A DNA stretch of 64,000 bases, taken from assembly GCF_001536285.1 (NCBI RefSeq), contig NZ_FAOZ01000007.1:323360-387359 (forward strand). The letters are read 5' to 3'. The position numbers were made by a program, and so were the translations under genes. Shown in pieces: positions 27,087 to 35,844 of this stretch. The DNA is from Parafrankia irregularis (GTDB lineage Bacteria > Actinomycetota > Actinomycetes > Frankiales > Frankiaceae). A model generated the notes under the pieces. That model was not told the DNA's origin. It made no database searches and saw nothing but the letters and a program-made list of their open reading frames with translations. The number at the start of each line of letters is the position of its first letter. Position 1 is the stretch's first letter.

Positions 27087-29480
27087 GTGGGGCTGCGCGA
27101 GCGGCTCGCGGGCAGGCGTGTGTTCATGACCGGGGTGACCGGGTTCGTCGGTGAGGCGCTGCTGGAGCGGCTGCTTTCGGACTTCCCGGATACCCGGATC
27201 GTGGCTCTCGTCCGGCCCCGGGGTAGCCATTCGGGTGCGGCCCGGCTGGCGCGGATGACTCGTAAGCCGGCGTTCGCCGGGCTGCGGGAGCGGCTGGGCC
27301 GGGAGGGGCTGGCCGCGCTGCTCGCCGAGCGGGTGCAGGTCATCGAGGGTGACCTGGCCGACATGGGGGCGTTGCCCACCGACCTGGACGTGGTGATCCA
27401 CTGCGCCGGGGAGGTGTCGTTCGACCCGCCGATCGACGAGGGGTTCGCGACCAACCTGGGTGGGGTTCAGGAGCTGCTGCGGGCGGTGCACGCCAGTGGT
27501 GCGCGGCCGCATGTGGTGCATGTGTCGACGGCGTATGTGGCCGGGTTGCGGTCGGGGCACATCGCCGAGGGCCGGCTGGCGCACGAGGTGGACTGGCGGG
27601 CCGAGCAGGCCTCGGCCGGGCGGGCGCGGCAGGCGGCGGAGGACGCGTCGCGGTCGCCGGAGGTCTCGGCGCGGCTGCGGGAGCAGGCGGCCGGTGAGCA
27701 TGGCCGGGCCGGGGCGCAGACGGTGTCGGCGGCCGCGGAGGCGGCGCGGCGGGACTGGGTGGCGCGGCGGATGGTCGCCGCCGGTGCCGAGCGGGCGCAG
27801 GTGCTGGGGTGGACGGATGCCTACACGTTCACCAAGGCGCTGGCGGAGCGGTATCTGGAGGAGTCGCACGGCGATCTGCCGTTGACGATTGTGCGTCCCT
27901 CGATCATCGAGAGTGCGGTCGCGCGGCCGTTCCCCGGGTGGATCGAGGGGTTCAAGATGGCCGAGCCGCTGATTCTGGCGTTCGGTCGGGCGGAGCTGGT
28001 GGACTTCCCGGCGTCCCCGGACGCGGTGGTCGACATCATTCCGGTGGATCTGGTCGTCAACGCGTTGCTGGCGGCGGCGGCGTCCCCGCCGCCGGTGGAC
28101 AGCCCGGCGTACTACACGGTGTGTTCGGGGTTCCGTAACCCGCTGCTGTTCCGGGATCTGCACGACTATGTGCGGGGCTACTTCCTGGCCCATCCGCTGC
28201 CGAAGCGGGGCCGGGGTGCGATCGCGGTGCCGGAGTGGCCGTTCGCCGGTTCGGTGGCGGTGGAGGCGAAGCTGCGCCGCGGGGAGAAGGCGGTGGAGTG
28301 GGCGAACCGGGCGCTGGGGCAGGCGCCGCGGTCGGAGCGGGTGCGCCGGTGGGCGGTGGATCTGGAACGGCACGAGAGCCGGGTGGCGTTCCTGCGCCGC
28401 TATTCGGATGTGTACCGGGCGTACACGAGCGCGGAGTTGGTCTACGTCGACGATGCGACCGCGGCGCTGCATGCGGCGATGGATCCGGCGGACCAGGAGG
28501 AGTTCGGGTTCGACCCGGCCTGCTACGACTGGCGGCACTACCTGCAGGATGTGCACTGCCCGGCGGTGACGGCGGTGCTGCGCCGGCCGCGGGATCCCGC
28601 CCCGCCCCGGCGCGGCGCGGGGAACCTGACCGCCGGCGAGGGGGTGCTGGCGGCGTTCGACCTGGACGGGACGCTGGTGTCCTCGACGGTGGTCGAGTCC
28701 TACCTGTGGCTGCGGCTGGCCGATGCCGGGCCGGCGGAACGGGCGCGGGAGATCGCGTCGTTGGCGCGGGCGTTGCCGGGGTATCTGCGCGCGGAGCGTC
28801 GGGACCGGGGGCATCTGATCCGTTCGGTGTACGGCCGGTACGCGGGGGTGGACCCGGCGGAGCTGGAGGCGGTGGTGGCGCAGGCCGGGGCGGACGTGGT
28901 GCTGCGGCGGGTGAAGCCGGCGGCGGTGCGGCGGGTGCGTGAGCATCGGGCCGCGGGGCATCGCACGGTGCTGCTGACGGGGGCGGTGGCGCCGCTGGTG
29001 GCGCCGCTGGCGCCGCTGTTCGACGAGATCGTCGCGACCGATCTGGAGGTCGGGGCGGACGGTCTGTACACGGGCCGGTTGTTGGCGTCGCCGCTGGTCG
29101 GGGATTCCCGGGCGGCGTTCCTGGATCATTACGCGCGGCGGCGGGGGGCGGATCTGGAGGCGTCGTGGGCGTACGCGGACAGCCTGTCGGACCTGCCGAT
29201 GCTGCGCACGGTGGGTAATCCGGTGGTGGTCAATCCGGATGTGGCGTTGCACAAGGTGGCCCGGGCGTCGGGGTGGCCGATCGAGGAGTGGCCGTCGACG
29301 CCCGGTGAGTCGCGGCTGCTGGTCGGTAGCCGGGTGGAGCGGGGTCTGTTCGCGGCGGCGGCGGTCGCCCAGGGCCGTGGCCGTGGCGCCGGTGGTGCGG
29401 GGCGTGCCGGTGGTCGTGGTGACGGTGGGAACGGTGGGGATGCGACGGTGGTTCGGGTGGGAGTGGGTGAGGGCCGGTGA
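27087..29480 (+). CDS. Fatty acyl-CoA reductase fused to a HAD-IB phosphatase
   Basis: A 797-residue fusion. The N-terminal two thirds are an extended SDR/male-sterility-type fatty acyl-CoA reductase: MTGVTGFVGEALLERLL (dinucleotide loop GxxGxxG at residues 16-22), VIHCAGEVSFD, HVSTAYVAG, and YTFTKALAERYL with the catalytic Tyr/Lys, then a FAR_C-like part (WRHYLQDVHCPAV). From about residue 520 a HAD subfamily IB domain follows: AFDLDGTLVSS (nucleophile Asp), VLLTGAV, and YADSLSDLPMLRTVGNPVVVNPD. So acyl reduction and a phosphatase or phosphotransferase step are joined. GTG 27087 has GGAGGT six bases upstream. It is the first gene of a four-gene operon; the stop overlaps the next start. Confidence 0.92.
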   Translation: MGLRERLAGRRVFMTGVTGFVGEALLERLLSDFPDTRIVALVRPRGSHSGAARLARMTRKPAFAGLRERLGREGLAALLAERVQVIEGDLADMGALPTDLDVVIHCAGEVSFDPPIDEGFATNLGGVQELLRAVHASGARPHVVHVSTAYVAGLRSGHIAEGRLAHEVDWRAEQASAGRARQAAEDASRSPEVSARLREQAAGEHGRAGAQTVSAAAEAARRDWVARRMVAAGAERAQVLGWTDAYTFTKALAERYLEESHGDLPLTIVRPSIIESAVARPFPGWIEGFKMAEPLILAFGRAELVDFPASPDAVVDIIPVDLVVNALLAAAASPPPVDSPAYYTVCSGFRNPLLFRDLHDYVRGYFLAHPLPKRGRGAIAVPEWPFAGSVAVEAKLRRGEKAVEWANRALGQAPRSERVRRWAVDLERHESRVAFLRRYSDVYRAYTSAELVYVDDATAALHAAMDPADQEEFGFDPACYDWRHYLQDVHCPAVTAVLRRPRDPAPPRRGAGNLTAGEGVLAAFDLDGTLVSSTVVESYLWLRLADAGPAERAREIASLARALPGYLRAERRDRGHLIRSVYGRYAGVDPAELEAVVAQAGADVVLRRVKPAAVRRVREHRAAGHRTVLLTGAVAPLVAPLAPLFDEIVATDLEVGADGLYTGRLLASPLVGDSRAAFLDHYARRRGADLEASWAYADSLSDLPMLRTVGNPVVVNPDVALHKVARASGWPIEEWPSTPGESRLLVGSRVERGLFAAAAVAQGRGRGAGGAGRAGGRGDGGNGGDATVVRVGVGEGR

Positions 29481-30757
29481 CCCGCGGTCTGGAGCTGTAC
29501 CGGTCGTTGCCGCGGTACGCGGCGGCGCGGGTGGTGTCGGGGCGGCTGCCGCGGCTGTCGTCGATGGCGGCGACGTCCGCGGCGCCGTTGCGGCTGGTGG
29601 ACCGGGGGGATCCGGCGTTGCCGGGGCCGGGCTGGGTGACGGTGCGCCCCCGGCTGGCGGGGATCTGCGGGTCGGATCTGGCGACGGTGACGGGGCAGAG
29701 CTCGTTCTACTTCTCGCCGCTGGTGTCGATGCCGTTCACGCCGGGCCATGAGATCGTCGGTGATCTGCAGGAGGCGGTGAGCCTGGCGGACGGGCGGCGG
29801 TTGGCGGCCGGGTCGCGGGTGGTGATCGATCCGGTGCTGGGCTGTGCGGCGCGGGGTCTGGAGCTGTGTCCGGCGTGTGCGGCGGGCCGGTCGTCACGCT
29901 GTGACTCGATCACGGTGGGTCATCTGTCGCCGGGGTTGCAGACGGGGTACTGCGCGGATACCGGGGGTGGGTGGAGCCGGGCGATGGTGGCTCATCACAG
30001 CCAGTTGCATCCGGTGCCGGACACGCTGGTGGATGAGCGGGCGGTGCTGGTGGAGCCGTTGGCGACGGCGGTGCACACGGCCGGGCGGGCGCGGATCGCG
30101 ACCGGGGACCGGGTGCTGATCGTGGGCGCGGGGGCGGTGGGTCTGCTGACGTTGCTGGCGGTGCGGGCGTACACCAAGGCCGAGCATGTGACGCTGGTGG
30201 CGAAGCATCGCCGGCAGGTGGAGCTGGCCCGTCGGTTCGGCGCCGACGAGGTGCTGGCACCGGATGACGCGGTCGGTGGGGTGCGCCGGGCGAACCGGGC
30301 GTTGCGGCTGACGCCGCAGCTGGGTGGGGATTTCCTGCTCGGTGGGGTGGATGTGGCGATCGACTGCGCGGGCAGCGCGTCGTCGTTGTCGACGGCGTTG
30401 CGGGTGACCCGTGCGGGGGGCCGGGTGGTGCTGTCGGGGGTGCCGTCGGGGTCGGTGGATCTGACTCCGCTGTGGTACCGGGAGCTGGAGCTGGTCGGCA
30501 CGTACGCGTCGTCGGGCGGTGCGCGCCGCGGCGACCCCGACCCCGGCCTCGATCCGGCTGCGGCCGGTGTGGAGGGCGGGCCTGACGACGAGTCGGATTT
30601 CGGCCGGGCGTTGGCGTTGGCCGCGACGGCGCCGCTCGACGGCGTGGTGTCGGCGGTGTATCCGCTGGCACGGTGGCGGGAGGCGTTGGATCACGCGTTG
30701 TCGGCGGGGAGGCTGGGTGCGGTGAAGATCGTGTTCGATCCGGCGGCGTCGGCGTGA
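29477..30757 (+). CDS. Zinc-type alcohol dehydrogenase (MDR family)
   Basis: A 426-residue medium-chain dehydrogenase. GICGSDLATVTG carries the catalytic-zinc Cys, MPFTPGHEIVGDL the zinc His/Glu, and VLIVGAGAVGLLTLLAVRAY the NAD(P) fold. The structural zinc lobe is present in altered form (GCAARGLELCPACAAGRSSRC). FGRALALAATAPLDGVVSAVYPLARWREALDHA is the usual end. It begins with GTGA overlapping the upstream stop, so it is coupled to the acyl reductase. A role in oxidising or reducing the alcohol or aldehyde made by that enzyme is a fair inference. Confidence 0.9.
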   Translation: MTRGLELYRSLPRYAAARVVSGRLPRLSSMAATSAAPLRLVDRGDPALPGPGWVTVRPRLAGICGSDLATVTGQSSFYFSPLVSMPFTPGHEIVGDLQEAVSLADGRRLAAGSRVVIDPVLGCAARGLELCPACAAGRSSRCDSITVGHLSPGLQTGYCADTGGGWSRAMVAHHSQLHPVPDTLVDERAVLVEPLATAVHTAGRARIATGDRVLIVGAGAVGLLTLLAVRAYTKAEHVTLVAKHRRQVELARRFGADEVLAPDDAVGGVRRANRALRLTPQLGGDFLLGGVDVAIDCAGSASSLSTALRVTRAGGRVVLSGVPSGSVDLTPLWYRELELVGTYASSGGARRGDPDPGLDPAAAGVEGGPDDESDFGRALALAATAPLDGVVSAVYPLARWREALDHALSAGRLGAVKIVFDPAASA

Positions 30758-30932
30758 TCGGGGTGAGACACGCCGACGGGTGCGGGGGCGGGTGCCGGGG
30801 TGCCGCGGGACGTGGCACGGTCGGGCTAGTCGAGATTTTCGGGATTGTCGTCCCAGGCGGCGGGTTCCGTCGCGGGCCGGGCGGGTGCGGGGGCACCGCG
30901 TCCGGTCGGGGTGACACACAGACGAGGGGAAC

Positions 30933-32513
30933 GTGCAGGTGAGACCGGGGTTCGTGCTCGAGGTCGACGAGCGCACACCTCCGCTGCTGGTGCATCAGGG
31001 TGAGGGGCTGACGCTGGAGCGGTTCCCCCTGGGTACCCGGGTGGTGTATCCGCCGGAGTCCCTTCCGGGGGTGGGCGATGTGGACGCGGCGATCGCGGAC
31101 GCGTTGGAGCATCCGTACAACTGTGAGCCGTTGCGGGAGCTGCTGCGGCCGGGGATGCGGCTGACGATCGCGTTCGACGATCTGTCGATTCCGCTGCCGC
31201 GGATGCGCCGTCCGGATGTGCGTCAGCGGATCATCGAGCAGGTGCTGACGCTCGCGGCGGCGGCCGGGGTCGACGACGTGGTGCTGATCGCGGCGAACGC
31301 GTTGCATCGGCGGATGACGGCGGCGGAGATCGAGCACATCGTCGGGGAGCGGGTGTTCCGGTCGTTCTGGCCGGACAACCTGTACAACCACGACGCCGAG
31401 GACCGGGACAACCTCCTGCACATCGGGGTGACCGACCACGGTGAGGATGTGGAGATCAACCGGCGGGCCGCGGAGAGCGACCTGCTGGTGTACGTGAACG
31501 TGAACCTGGTCGCGATGGACGGTGGGCACAAGTCGGTGCCGATCGGGCTGGCGTCGTACAACAGCATCCGTCACCATCACAACTCGCACACGATGGTGCG
31601 TTCACGGTCGTTCATGGACCACACCCGTTCGGAGATGCATTCGTCGGCGTGGCGGATGGGTCGGCTGCTGGCGAACCATCTGAAGATCTTCCATGTCGAG
31701 ACGACGCTGAACAACGCCTGTTTCCCGGACAAGTACAGCTTCCTGACCCGCCGGGAGTGGGAGTGGTCGGTGCGGGACCAGGCGATGGCGTACGGGATGA
31801 GCCGGGGGCTGTCGGTGATGCCGTCCCGGCCGCGGCGCAAGATCTTCCATGATCTGCTGGCCGACTACCAGGTGACGGGGGTGTTCGCCGGGGAGACGGA
31901 GACCACCCACGACCAGACGATCGCCAGTGTGCACCGTCAGCAGCTCGTCGAGGTGCACGGGCAGTCCGACGTGCTGGTGGCGGGCCTGCCGTATGTGGGC
32001 CCGTACAACGTGAACTCGGTGATGAACCCGATCCTGGCGACCTGCATGGGGCTGGGGTATTTCTTCAACATGTACCGGGGTAAGCCGCTGGTGCGGCACC
32101 AGGGTGCGATGATTCTCTACCACCCGGTGACACCGGAGTTCTCCCAGCTGCACCATCCGTCGTATGTGGACTTCTTCACCGAGGTGCTCGCCGAGTCCAC
32201 CGACCCGGCGACGATCGAGGCGAAGTTCGAGAAGCAGTACGCGACGGACCCGTGGTACATCCACCTGTACCGCACCTCGCACGCCTATCACGGCGTCCAC
32301 CCGTTCTACATGTGGTACTGGGCCGCGCACGGCATGGACCATCTGGGTGATGTGGTGTGGGTCGGGGGGGACCGGGCGGCGTGCGCGCGGATGGGTTTCC
32401 GGGCGGCGTCGACGCTCGCGGACGCGTTGGAGATGGTGTCGGGCACGGTGGGCCGTGATCCGTCGATCACCTACCTGCACACCCCGCCGCACACGATGGC
32501 GGACGTGCGATGA
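30933..32513 (+). CDS. LarA-like DUF2088 protein
   Basis: A 526-residue protein with a DUF2088/LarA N-terminal-like region: LTIAFDDLSIPLPRMRRPDVRQRIIEQVL (about 78-105), VVLIAANALHRRMTAAEI with His125, and VNLVAMDGGHKSVPIGLASYNSIRHHHN with Lys200 where LarA has the lysine that holds its nickel-pincer cofactor. The LarA sugar/lactate-binding Arg in DxTRP is replaced here (FDDLSIP), and no His precedes GGHK at the usual spacing. The second half is unlike lactate racemase and unassigned. Either a racemase-like enzyme for another hydroxy acid or a repurposed scaffold is possible. No larB, larC or larE maturation gene is in the window. A GAGGGGAAC Shine-Dalgarno precedes GTG 30933; GTG 30939 is possible. 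Confidence 0.8.
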   Translation: MQVRPGFVLEVDERTPPLLVHQGEGLTLERFPLGTRVVYPPESLPGVGDVDAAIADALEHPYNCEPLRELLRPGMRLTIAFDDLSIPLPRMRRPDVRQRIIEQVLTLAAAAGVDDVVLIAANALHRRMTAAEIEHIVGERVFRSFWPDNLYNHDAEDRDNLLHIGVTDHGEDVEINRRAAESDLLVYVNVNLVAMDGGHKSVPIGLASYNSIRHHHNSHTMVRSRSFMDHTRSEMHSSAWRMGRLLANHLKIFHVETTLNNACFPDKYSFLTRREWEWSVRDQAMAYGMSRGLSVMPSRPRRKIFHDLLADYQVTGVFAGETETTHDQTIASVHRQQLVEVHGQSDVLVAGLPYVGPYNVNSVMNPILATCMGLGYFFNMYRGKPLVRHQGAMILYHPVTPEFSQLHHPSYVDFFTEVLAESTDPATIEAKFEKQYATDPWYIHLYRTSHAYHGVHPFYMWYWAAHGMDHLGDVVWVGGDRAACARMGFRAASTLADALEMVSGTVGRDPSITYLHTPPHTMADVR

Positions 32514-33496
32514 GTTCGGCGGGCCGCTTCGGTGGGCCGCCGCGGCCGGGGATCTCCGCGGCGGAGGTCGTGCGGGGGTTCCGCTGGGGTAACCGGTCGC
32601 TGGTGCCGGCGTCGGCGCAGGCGCACCGCCCGCCGATGCCGGCGCGGGAGTTCCCGACGGCGTGGGCGCGCAGCACCCCGGCGCGGGTGGCGCGGACCGC
32701 GTTCCTGGAAGGGGCGATGAATCCGCTGCTGCATGCGGCGTTGACCCCGACGGTGGCCGGGGCGGAGGTGTTCGACGAGGTCGGTGACGGCCCGGTGATC
32801 GTGGTGTCGAACCACTCCAGTCATCTGGACGCTCCGCTGCTGCTGTGTGCGCTTCCGCGGAAGGTGCGGGAACGTACCGCGGTGACGGCGGCGGCGGACT
32901 ATTTCTTCGAGAGCACGTGGCGGGGCCTGTCGACGGCGTTCGCGTTCGGGACGGTGCCGATCGAGCGCCGGGGCGGGGTGCCGTCGACGTTGCCGCTGGA
33001 TCTGCTTCGTGACGGGTGGAATTTGGTGGTGTTCCCCGAGGGCACCCGGTCGCAGGACGGGGCGCGGGGCCGGTTCCGCCTCGGTGCGGGGTATCTGGCG
33101 GTGACGGCGGGGGTGCCGGTGGTGCCGGCGGCGTTGCGGGGCGCGTATGCGGCGATGCCGCGTGGGCGGGCCTGGCCGTTGCCGGGCCGTCCGCGGGTGT
33201 CGGTGCGGTTCGGGTCGCCGATCCGGGCTGGGGACGGTGAGGATGTGCGGGTGTTCACCGCGCGGCTGTCGGCGGAGGTGGACCGGCTCGGGGTGGAGGA
33301 CTCCACCAGCTGGTGGGCGTCGCTGCGGGCGTCCGGTGCTGGTGAGGGCCCGTCGACGTCGTCGGTTCCGGGTTCGGTGGCGGTGCCGCCGGCGCGGGCC
33401 GGGCGGGGTGAGGCCCCGGTGGCGCGGTGGCGGCGGGTGTGGGAGGCCACCGAGCCGCCGGCGCCGGTGCGGTCGCGGTCGCCGTGGGAACGCTGA
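32510..33496 (+). CDS. 1-acyl-sn-glycerol-3-phosphate acyltransferase-like protein (PlsC family)
   Basis: A 328-residue acyltransferase. NHSSHLD (residues 101-107) is the catalytic NHx4D box, FPEGTRS (from 175) the glycerol-phosphate-binding box, and VPVVPAALRGAY follows. It should move an acyl chain from acyl-CoA or acyl-ACP to a lysophospholipid or similar alcohol at the membrane. The ATG overlaps the stop of the DUF2088 gene (ATGA). The last 60 residues are Pro/Ala/Arg-rich and disordered. As the last gene of the operon it suggests that the pathway ends in an acylated phospho- or glycolipid. Confidence 0.9.
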   Translation: MSSAGRFGGPPRPGISAAEVVRGFRWGNRSLVPASAQAHRPPMPAREFPTAWARSTPARVARTAFLEGAMNPLLHAALTPTVAGAEVFDEVGDGPVIVVSNHSSHLDAPLLLCALPRKVRERTAVTAAADYFFESTWRGLSTAFAFGTVPIERRGGVPSTLPLDLLRDGWNLVVFPEGTRSQDGARGRFRLGAGYLAVTAGVPVVPAALRGAYAAMPRGRAWPLPGRPRVSVRFGSPIRAGDGEDVRVFTARLSAEVDRLGVEDSTSWWASLRASGAGEGPSTSSVPGSVAVPPARAGRGEAPVARWRRVWEATEPPAPVRSRSPWER

Positions 33497-33510
33497 TCAC
33501 ACCAGCCCGG

Positions 33511-33532
33511 TGATGTGACTCTCGTCACATCA
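33511..33532. promoter_or_regulatory. Perfect CRP/FNR-type palindrome
   Basis: TGATGTGA-N6-TCACATCA: an unbroken 22-bp dyad with the TGTGA-N6-TCACA core bound by CRP-family proteins. It lies 14 bases after plsC and about 130 bases before the next plus-strand gene. It could activate that gene, or fold as a hairpin at the end of the lipid operon. Confidence 0.7.
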
Positions 33533-33664
33533 AGATCGTCTTGTGGATAAACCTGTTCATGGTGCGGTGGGTAGTCGGGGTGGGCCTGGGGATGACCTGT
33601 GGGTCAGGGCCTTCCCCGCCCCCGCGCGCGAAGTCAAGGCGTTGCCTCACGCTGTGTCACAGGT

Positions 33665-34144
33665 ATGACTGGACACATGGCTCTGCTGCACCGCTCCGAC
33701 CGCCCCGAGCGTCGTCCCGTCGACCGGCCCGTACCGGCCGCGCGCCCCGCCGCGCGCGTCGGTGGGCGTCCCACCGCCGCCGGCCATCCCGCGGCGCTAC
33801 CGGCCCGTCCGGGCCCGGACATCGCGGGAGATCGCGACCCGCGGGTCCGTTCACGTCGCACTCAGGGTGCGGTCCTGACGGTCCGCCGGCCCGCCGGCAC
33901 CGGTGACGGTGCGGCCCCACCCGCCGGTCCGACCGGACGGGCGTTGCCGCCGAGCGTGGCGCGGGTCGCCGCGCGGACCCGGCTGTCCGCCGAGCTGCTC
34001 GCCGCGATCCTGGAGGTCGAGGACCGCACCCGGGCCACCCTCGACGACATGGAACGCGCCGACGCGCTGGCCGAGCGGCTTCTCGCCCGCCGCCGCGACC
34101 GGATGGCCGCGGCCACCAGCCCCGCGGGCCGGCTGTCCGCCTGA
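33665..34144 (+). CDS. Hypothetical protein, disordered N-terminus and helical C-terminus
   Basis: About 159 residues. The first two thirds are Arg/Pro/Ala-rich without visible structure. The C-terminal 55 residues (VARVAARTRLSAELLAAILEVEDRTRATLDDMERADALAERLLARRRDRMAAA) form an amphipathic, possibly coiled-coil helix. No family recognised. The start is uncertain (ATG 33665 or 33677). It follows the CRP-type palindrome, so it may be under CRP control. Confidence 0.5.
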   Translation: MTGHMALLHRSDRPERRPVDRPVPAARPAARVGGRPTAAGHPAALPARPGPDIAGDRDPRVRSRRTQGAVLTVRRPAGTGDGAAPPAGPTGRALPPSVARVAARTRLSAELLAAILEVEDRTRATLDDMERADALAERLLARRRDRMAAATSPAGRLSA

Positions 34145-34166
34145 GAGGGCGGCCCGTCGGCGTCCG

Positions 34167-35738
34167 TCAGAGCTCGTCCGGGTCGAAGAGTGCGTTCGGC
34201 AGGTGCGACGGCTCGAAGACGCCGAGCAGGTAGCGGTCCGGCCGAACGACGGCGATCCGTGCGCGGCCATGCCGCCCACGCATGCACAGCACGGTGCCCT
34301 CAAGGTCCTCGACGACAAGGTCCTTGCCGGCCGGGCCGCCCGCGCGGATGTCACCGGCCCGGCCGGGGCCGGTGACCGTCACCACGGCGGCACCGTGACG
34401 GTCCGCCCACCGTCGGACCTGCGGGGGCAGGTGCTCGCCGGGGTCGACACCGAGCCCGAGCAGCGCCCAGGACAGGCCGAGAAGGTCGTCGAGGTGGCCG
34501 GTCGTACCGGCCGACGTGCGTACCCGCGGGTTCGCCAGGACCCGGCCGGCCCAGCGGCCACCATCGCGCGGCGTGCGCGCCGCCCGGGGTAGGCGGGTCC
34601 GGGGCCGCGCCGCCCCGGAGCGCAGCGCCTGGCGCAGACCGGGGGTGTGCGCGGCGGTGCGCAGTGTCGTCCGCAGCAGCGCCGCGCGGGTGGGGCTGGT
34701 GGTCTGCACGACCCGTCCGGCGCGGATCGCGCGGGTGGTGATCGCCGCCACCTGGGGCCGGCGTTCCCGCTCGTAGTCGTCGAGGGTCCGCGGGTCGCGG
34801 CGCCCGGTGACGACCTCGGTCAGCCGCCAGGCCAACGCGGCGGCGTCCCGGATGCCGGAGGCGAGGCCCTGCCCGGCGAACGGTGGCATGGTGTGCGCCG
34901 CGTCCCCGGCGAGCAGCACCCGGCCGACCCGCCACCGGCTGGCCATCCGGGCGTGGAACGTGTAGACGGCGGCCCGTTCGATCGTGACCGTGCCCGGGTC
35001 GATCCAGGGGGTGAGCAGGCGGGTGACCGTCTCCGGCCGGGTCATCCGCGCGGGATCCTCGCCGGGAAGCAGCATCCACTCCCATCGGTGTCCGCCCGGC
35101 ATGGGCATGGTCACCGCCGGCCGGCGCGGATCGAGAACGAAGGCGATGTCGGCAGGCATGGGCAGCGGCCCGGGTGAGCGTGCGTCGACGACGAGCCAGG
35201 GCTGGGCGAAGGTCGTGCCCTCGTACCCGGCGCCGATCAGGGTGCGCACGGTGCTGGACGCGCCGTCGCAGCCGACCACCCAGCGGGCCCGGACGACGCT
35301 GCCGTCGTCCAGATCGACCTGCACCGCGTCGGGGCTCTCACGCAGCCCGCTCACCCCCACCCCGAGGCGGACGTCCACCGAGGGCAGGTCGGCGATGCCC
35401 GCGCGCAGGGAACGTTCCAGGGATGGCTGGTGGATGAACGCTCCGACGGGGACGCCGAGCTCGGCGGGGCCCTGGCCCGCGGCGAGCAGCAGACGTCGGT
35501 CCGGTCCGACGAACGTCGCCCGGGCCGACGGGTGGACCTCGTCGAGCAGCCCGGCCATCCCCCGAAGGCGGACGAGCAGGCGTAGCACCTCCTCGTCCAG
35601 GCCGGCGGCGCGCGGACGGGGATATGTGCCGATGGCCGGATCCACCACCAGCACGGACACCGCCCGCTCGCCGAGCATCGCGGCGAGGACCGCGCCCACC
35701 GGCCCGCATCCGGCAACCAGCACATCCGCCGTCGTCAT
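34167..35738 (-). CDS. FAD-dependent aromatic monooxygenase (class A, MhpA/PheA-like)
   Basis: A 523-residue flavoprotein hydroxylase. It begins with the FAD dinucleotide motif DVLVAGCGPVGAVLAAML, has RARWVVGCDGASSTVR (the DG motif region) and VGRVLLAGDAAHTMPPFAGQGLASGIRDAAALAWRL (the GD motif), and ends in a thioredoxin-like C-terminal domain typical of the phenol/3-hydroxyphenylpropionate hydroxylase group. It would use NAD(P)H and O2 to hydroxylate an aromatic or polyketide substrate. The ATG at 35738 has a G-rich ribosome site; the frame extends to 35978 only as a shadow. A TTCTAC/GTAGAA palindrome lies 20 bases upstream, probably the operator of a local repressor. Confidence 0.9.
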   Translation of the reverse strand: MTTADVLVAGCGPVGAVLAAMLGERAVSVLVVDPAIGTYPRPRAAGLDEEVLRLLVRLRGMAGLLDEVHPSARATFVGPDRRLLLAAGQGPAELGVPVGAFIHQPSLERSLRAGIADLPSVDVRLGVGVSGLRESPDAVQVDLDDGSVVRARWVVGCDGASSTVRTLIGAGYEGTTFAQPWLVVDARSPGPLPMPADIAFVLDPRRPAVTMPMPGGHRWEWMLLPGEDPARMTRPETVTRLLTPWIDPGTVTIERAAVYTFHARMASRWRVGRVLLAGDAAHTMPPFAGQGLASGIRDAAALAWRLTEVVTGRRDPRTLDDYERERRPQVAAITTRAIRAGRVVQTTSPTRAALLRTTLRTAAHTPGLRQALRSGAARPRTRLPRAARTPRDGGRWAGRVLANPRVRTSAGTTGHLDDLLGLSWALLGLGVDPGEHLPPQVRRWADRHGAAVVTVTGPGRAGDIRAGGPAGKDLVVEDLEGTVLCMRGRHGRARIAVVRPDRYLLGVFEPSHLPNALFDPDEL

Positions 35739-35758
35739 CGCTGCCCCCATCCGCAGGT

Positions 35759-35775
35759 TTCTACAAAGCGTAGAA
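35759..35775. promoter_or_regulatory. Operator-like palindrome TTCTAC-N5-GTAGAA
   Basis: A 17-bp perfect dyad directly upstream of the flavin monooxygenase start, suitably placed for a repressor. A related TTCTA...TAGAA dyad with a shorter centre lies at 61172-61186. Confidence 0.55.
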
Positions 35776-35844
35776 GATACGGGTGGCTGTCGCCGGCGTT
35801 CTCCCGGCCCCGACGGCCCGGAAACGGTGGACCCGGCCGAAGCC

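Noticed and set aside
27024-29252. Long minus-strand open frame (742 codons)
   Set aside because: It is antisense to the acyl reductase-HAD gene, with Arg/Pro/His-rich composition and no motif.
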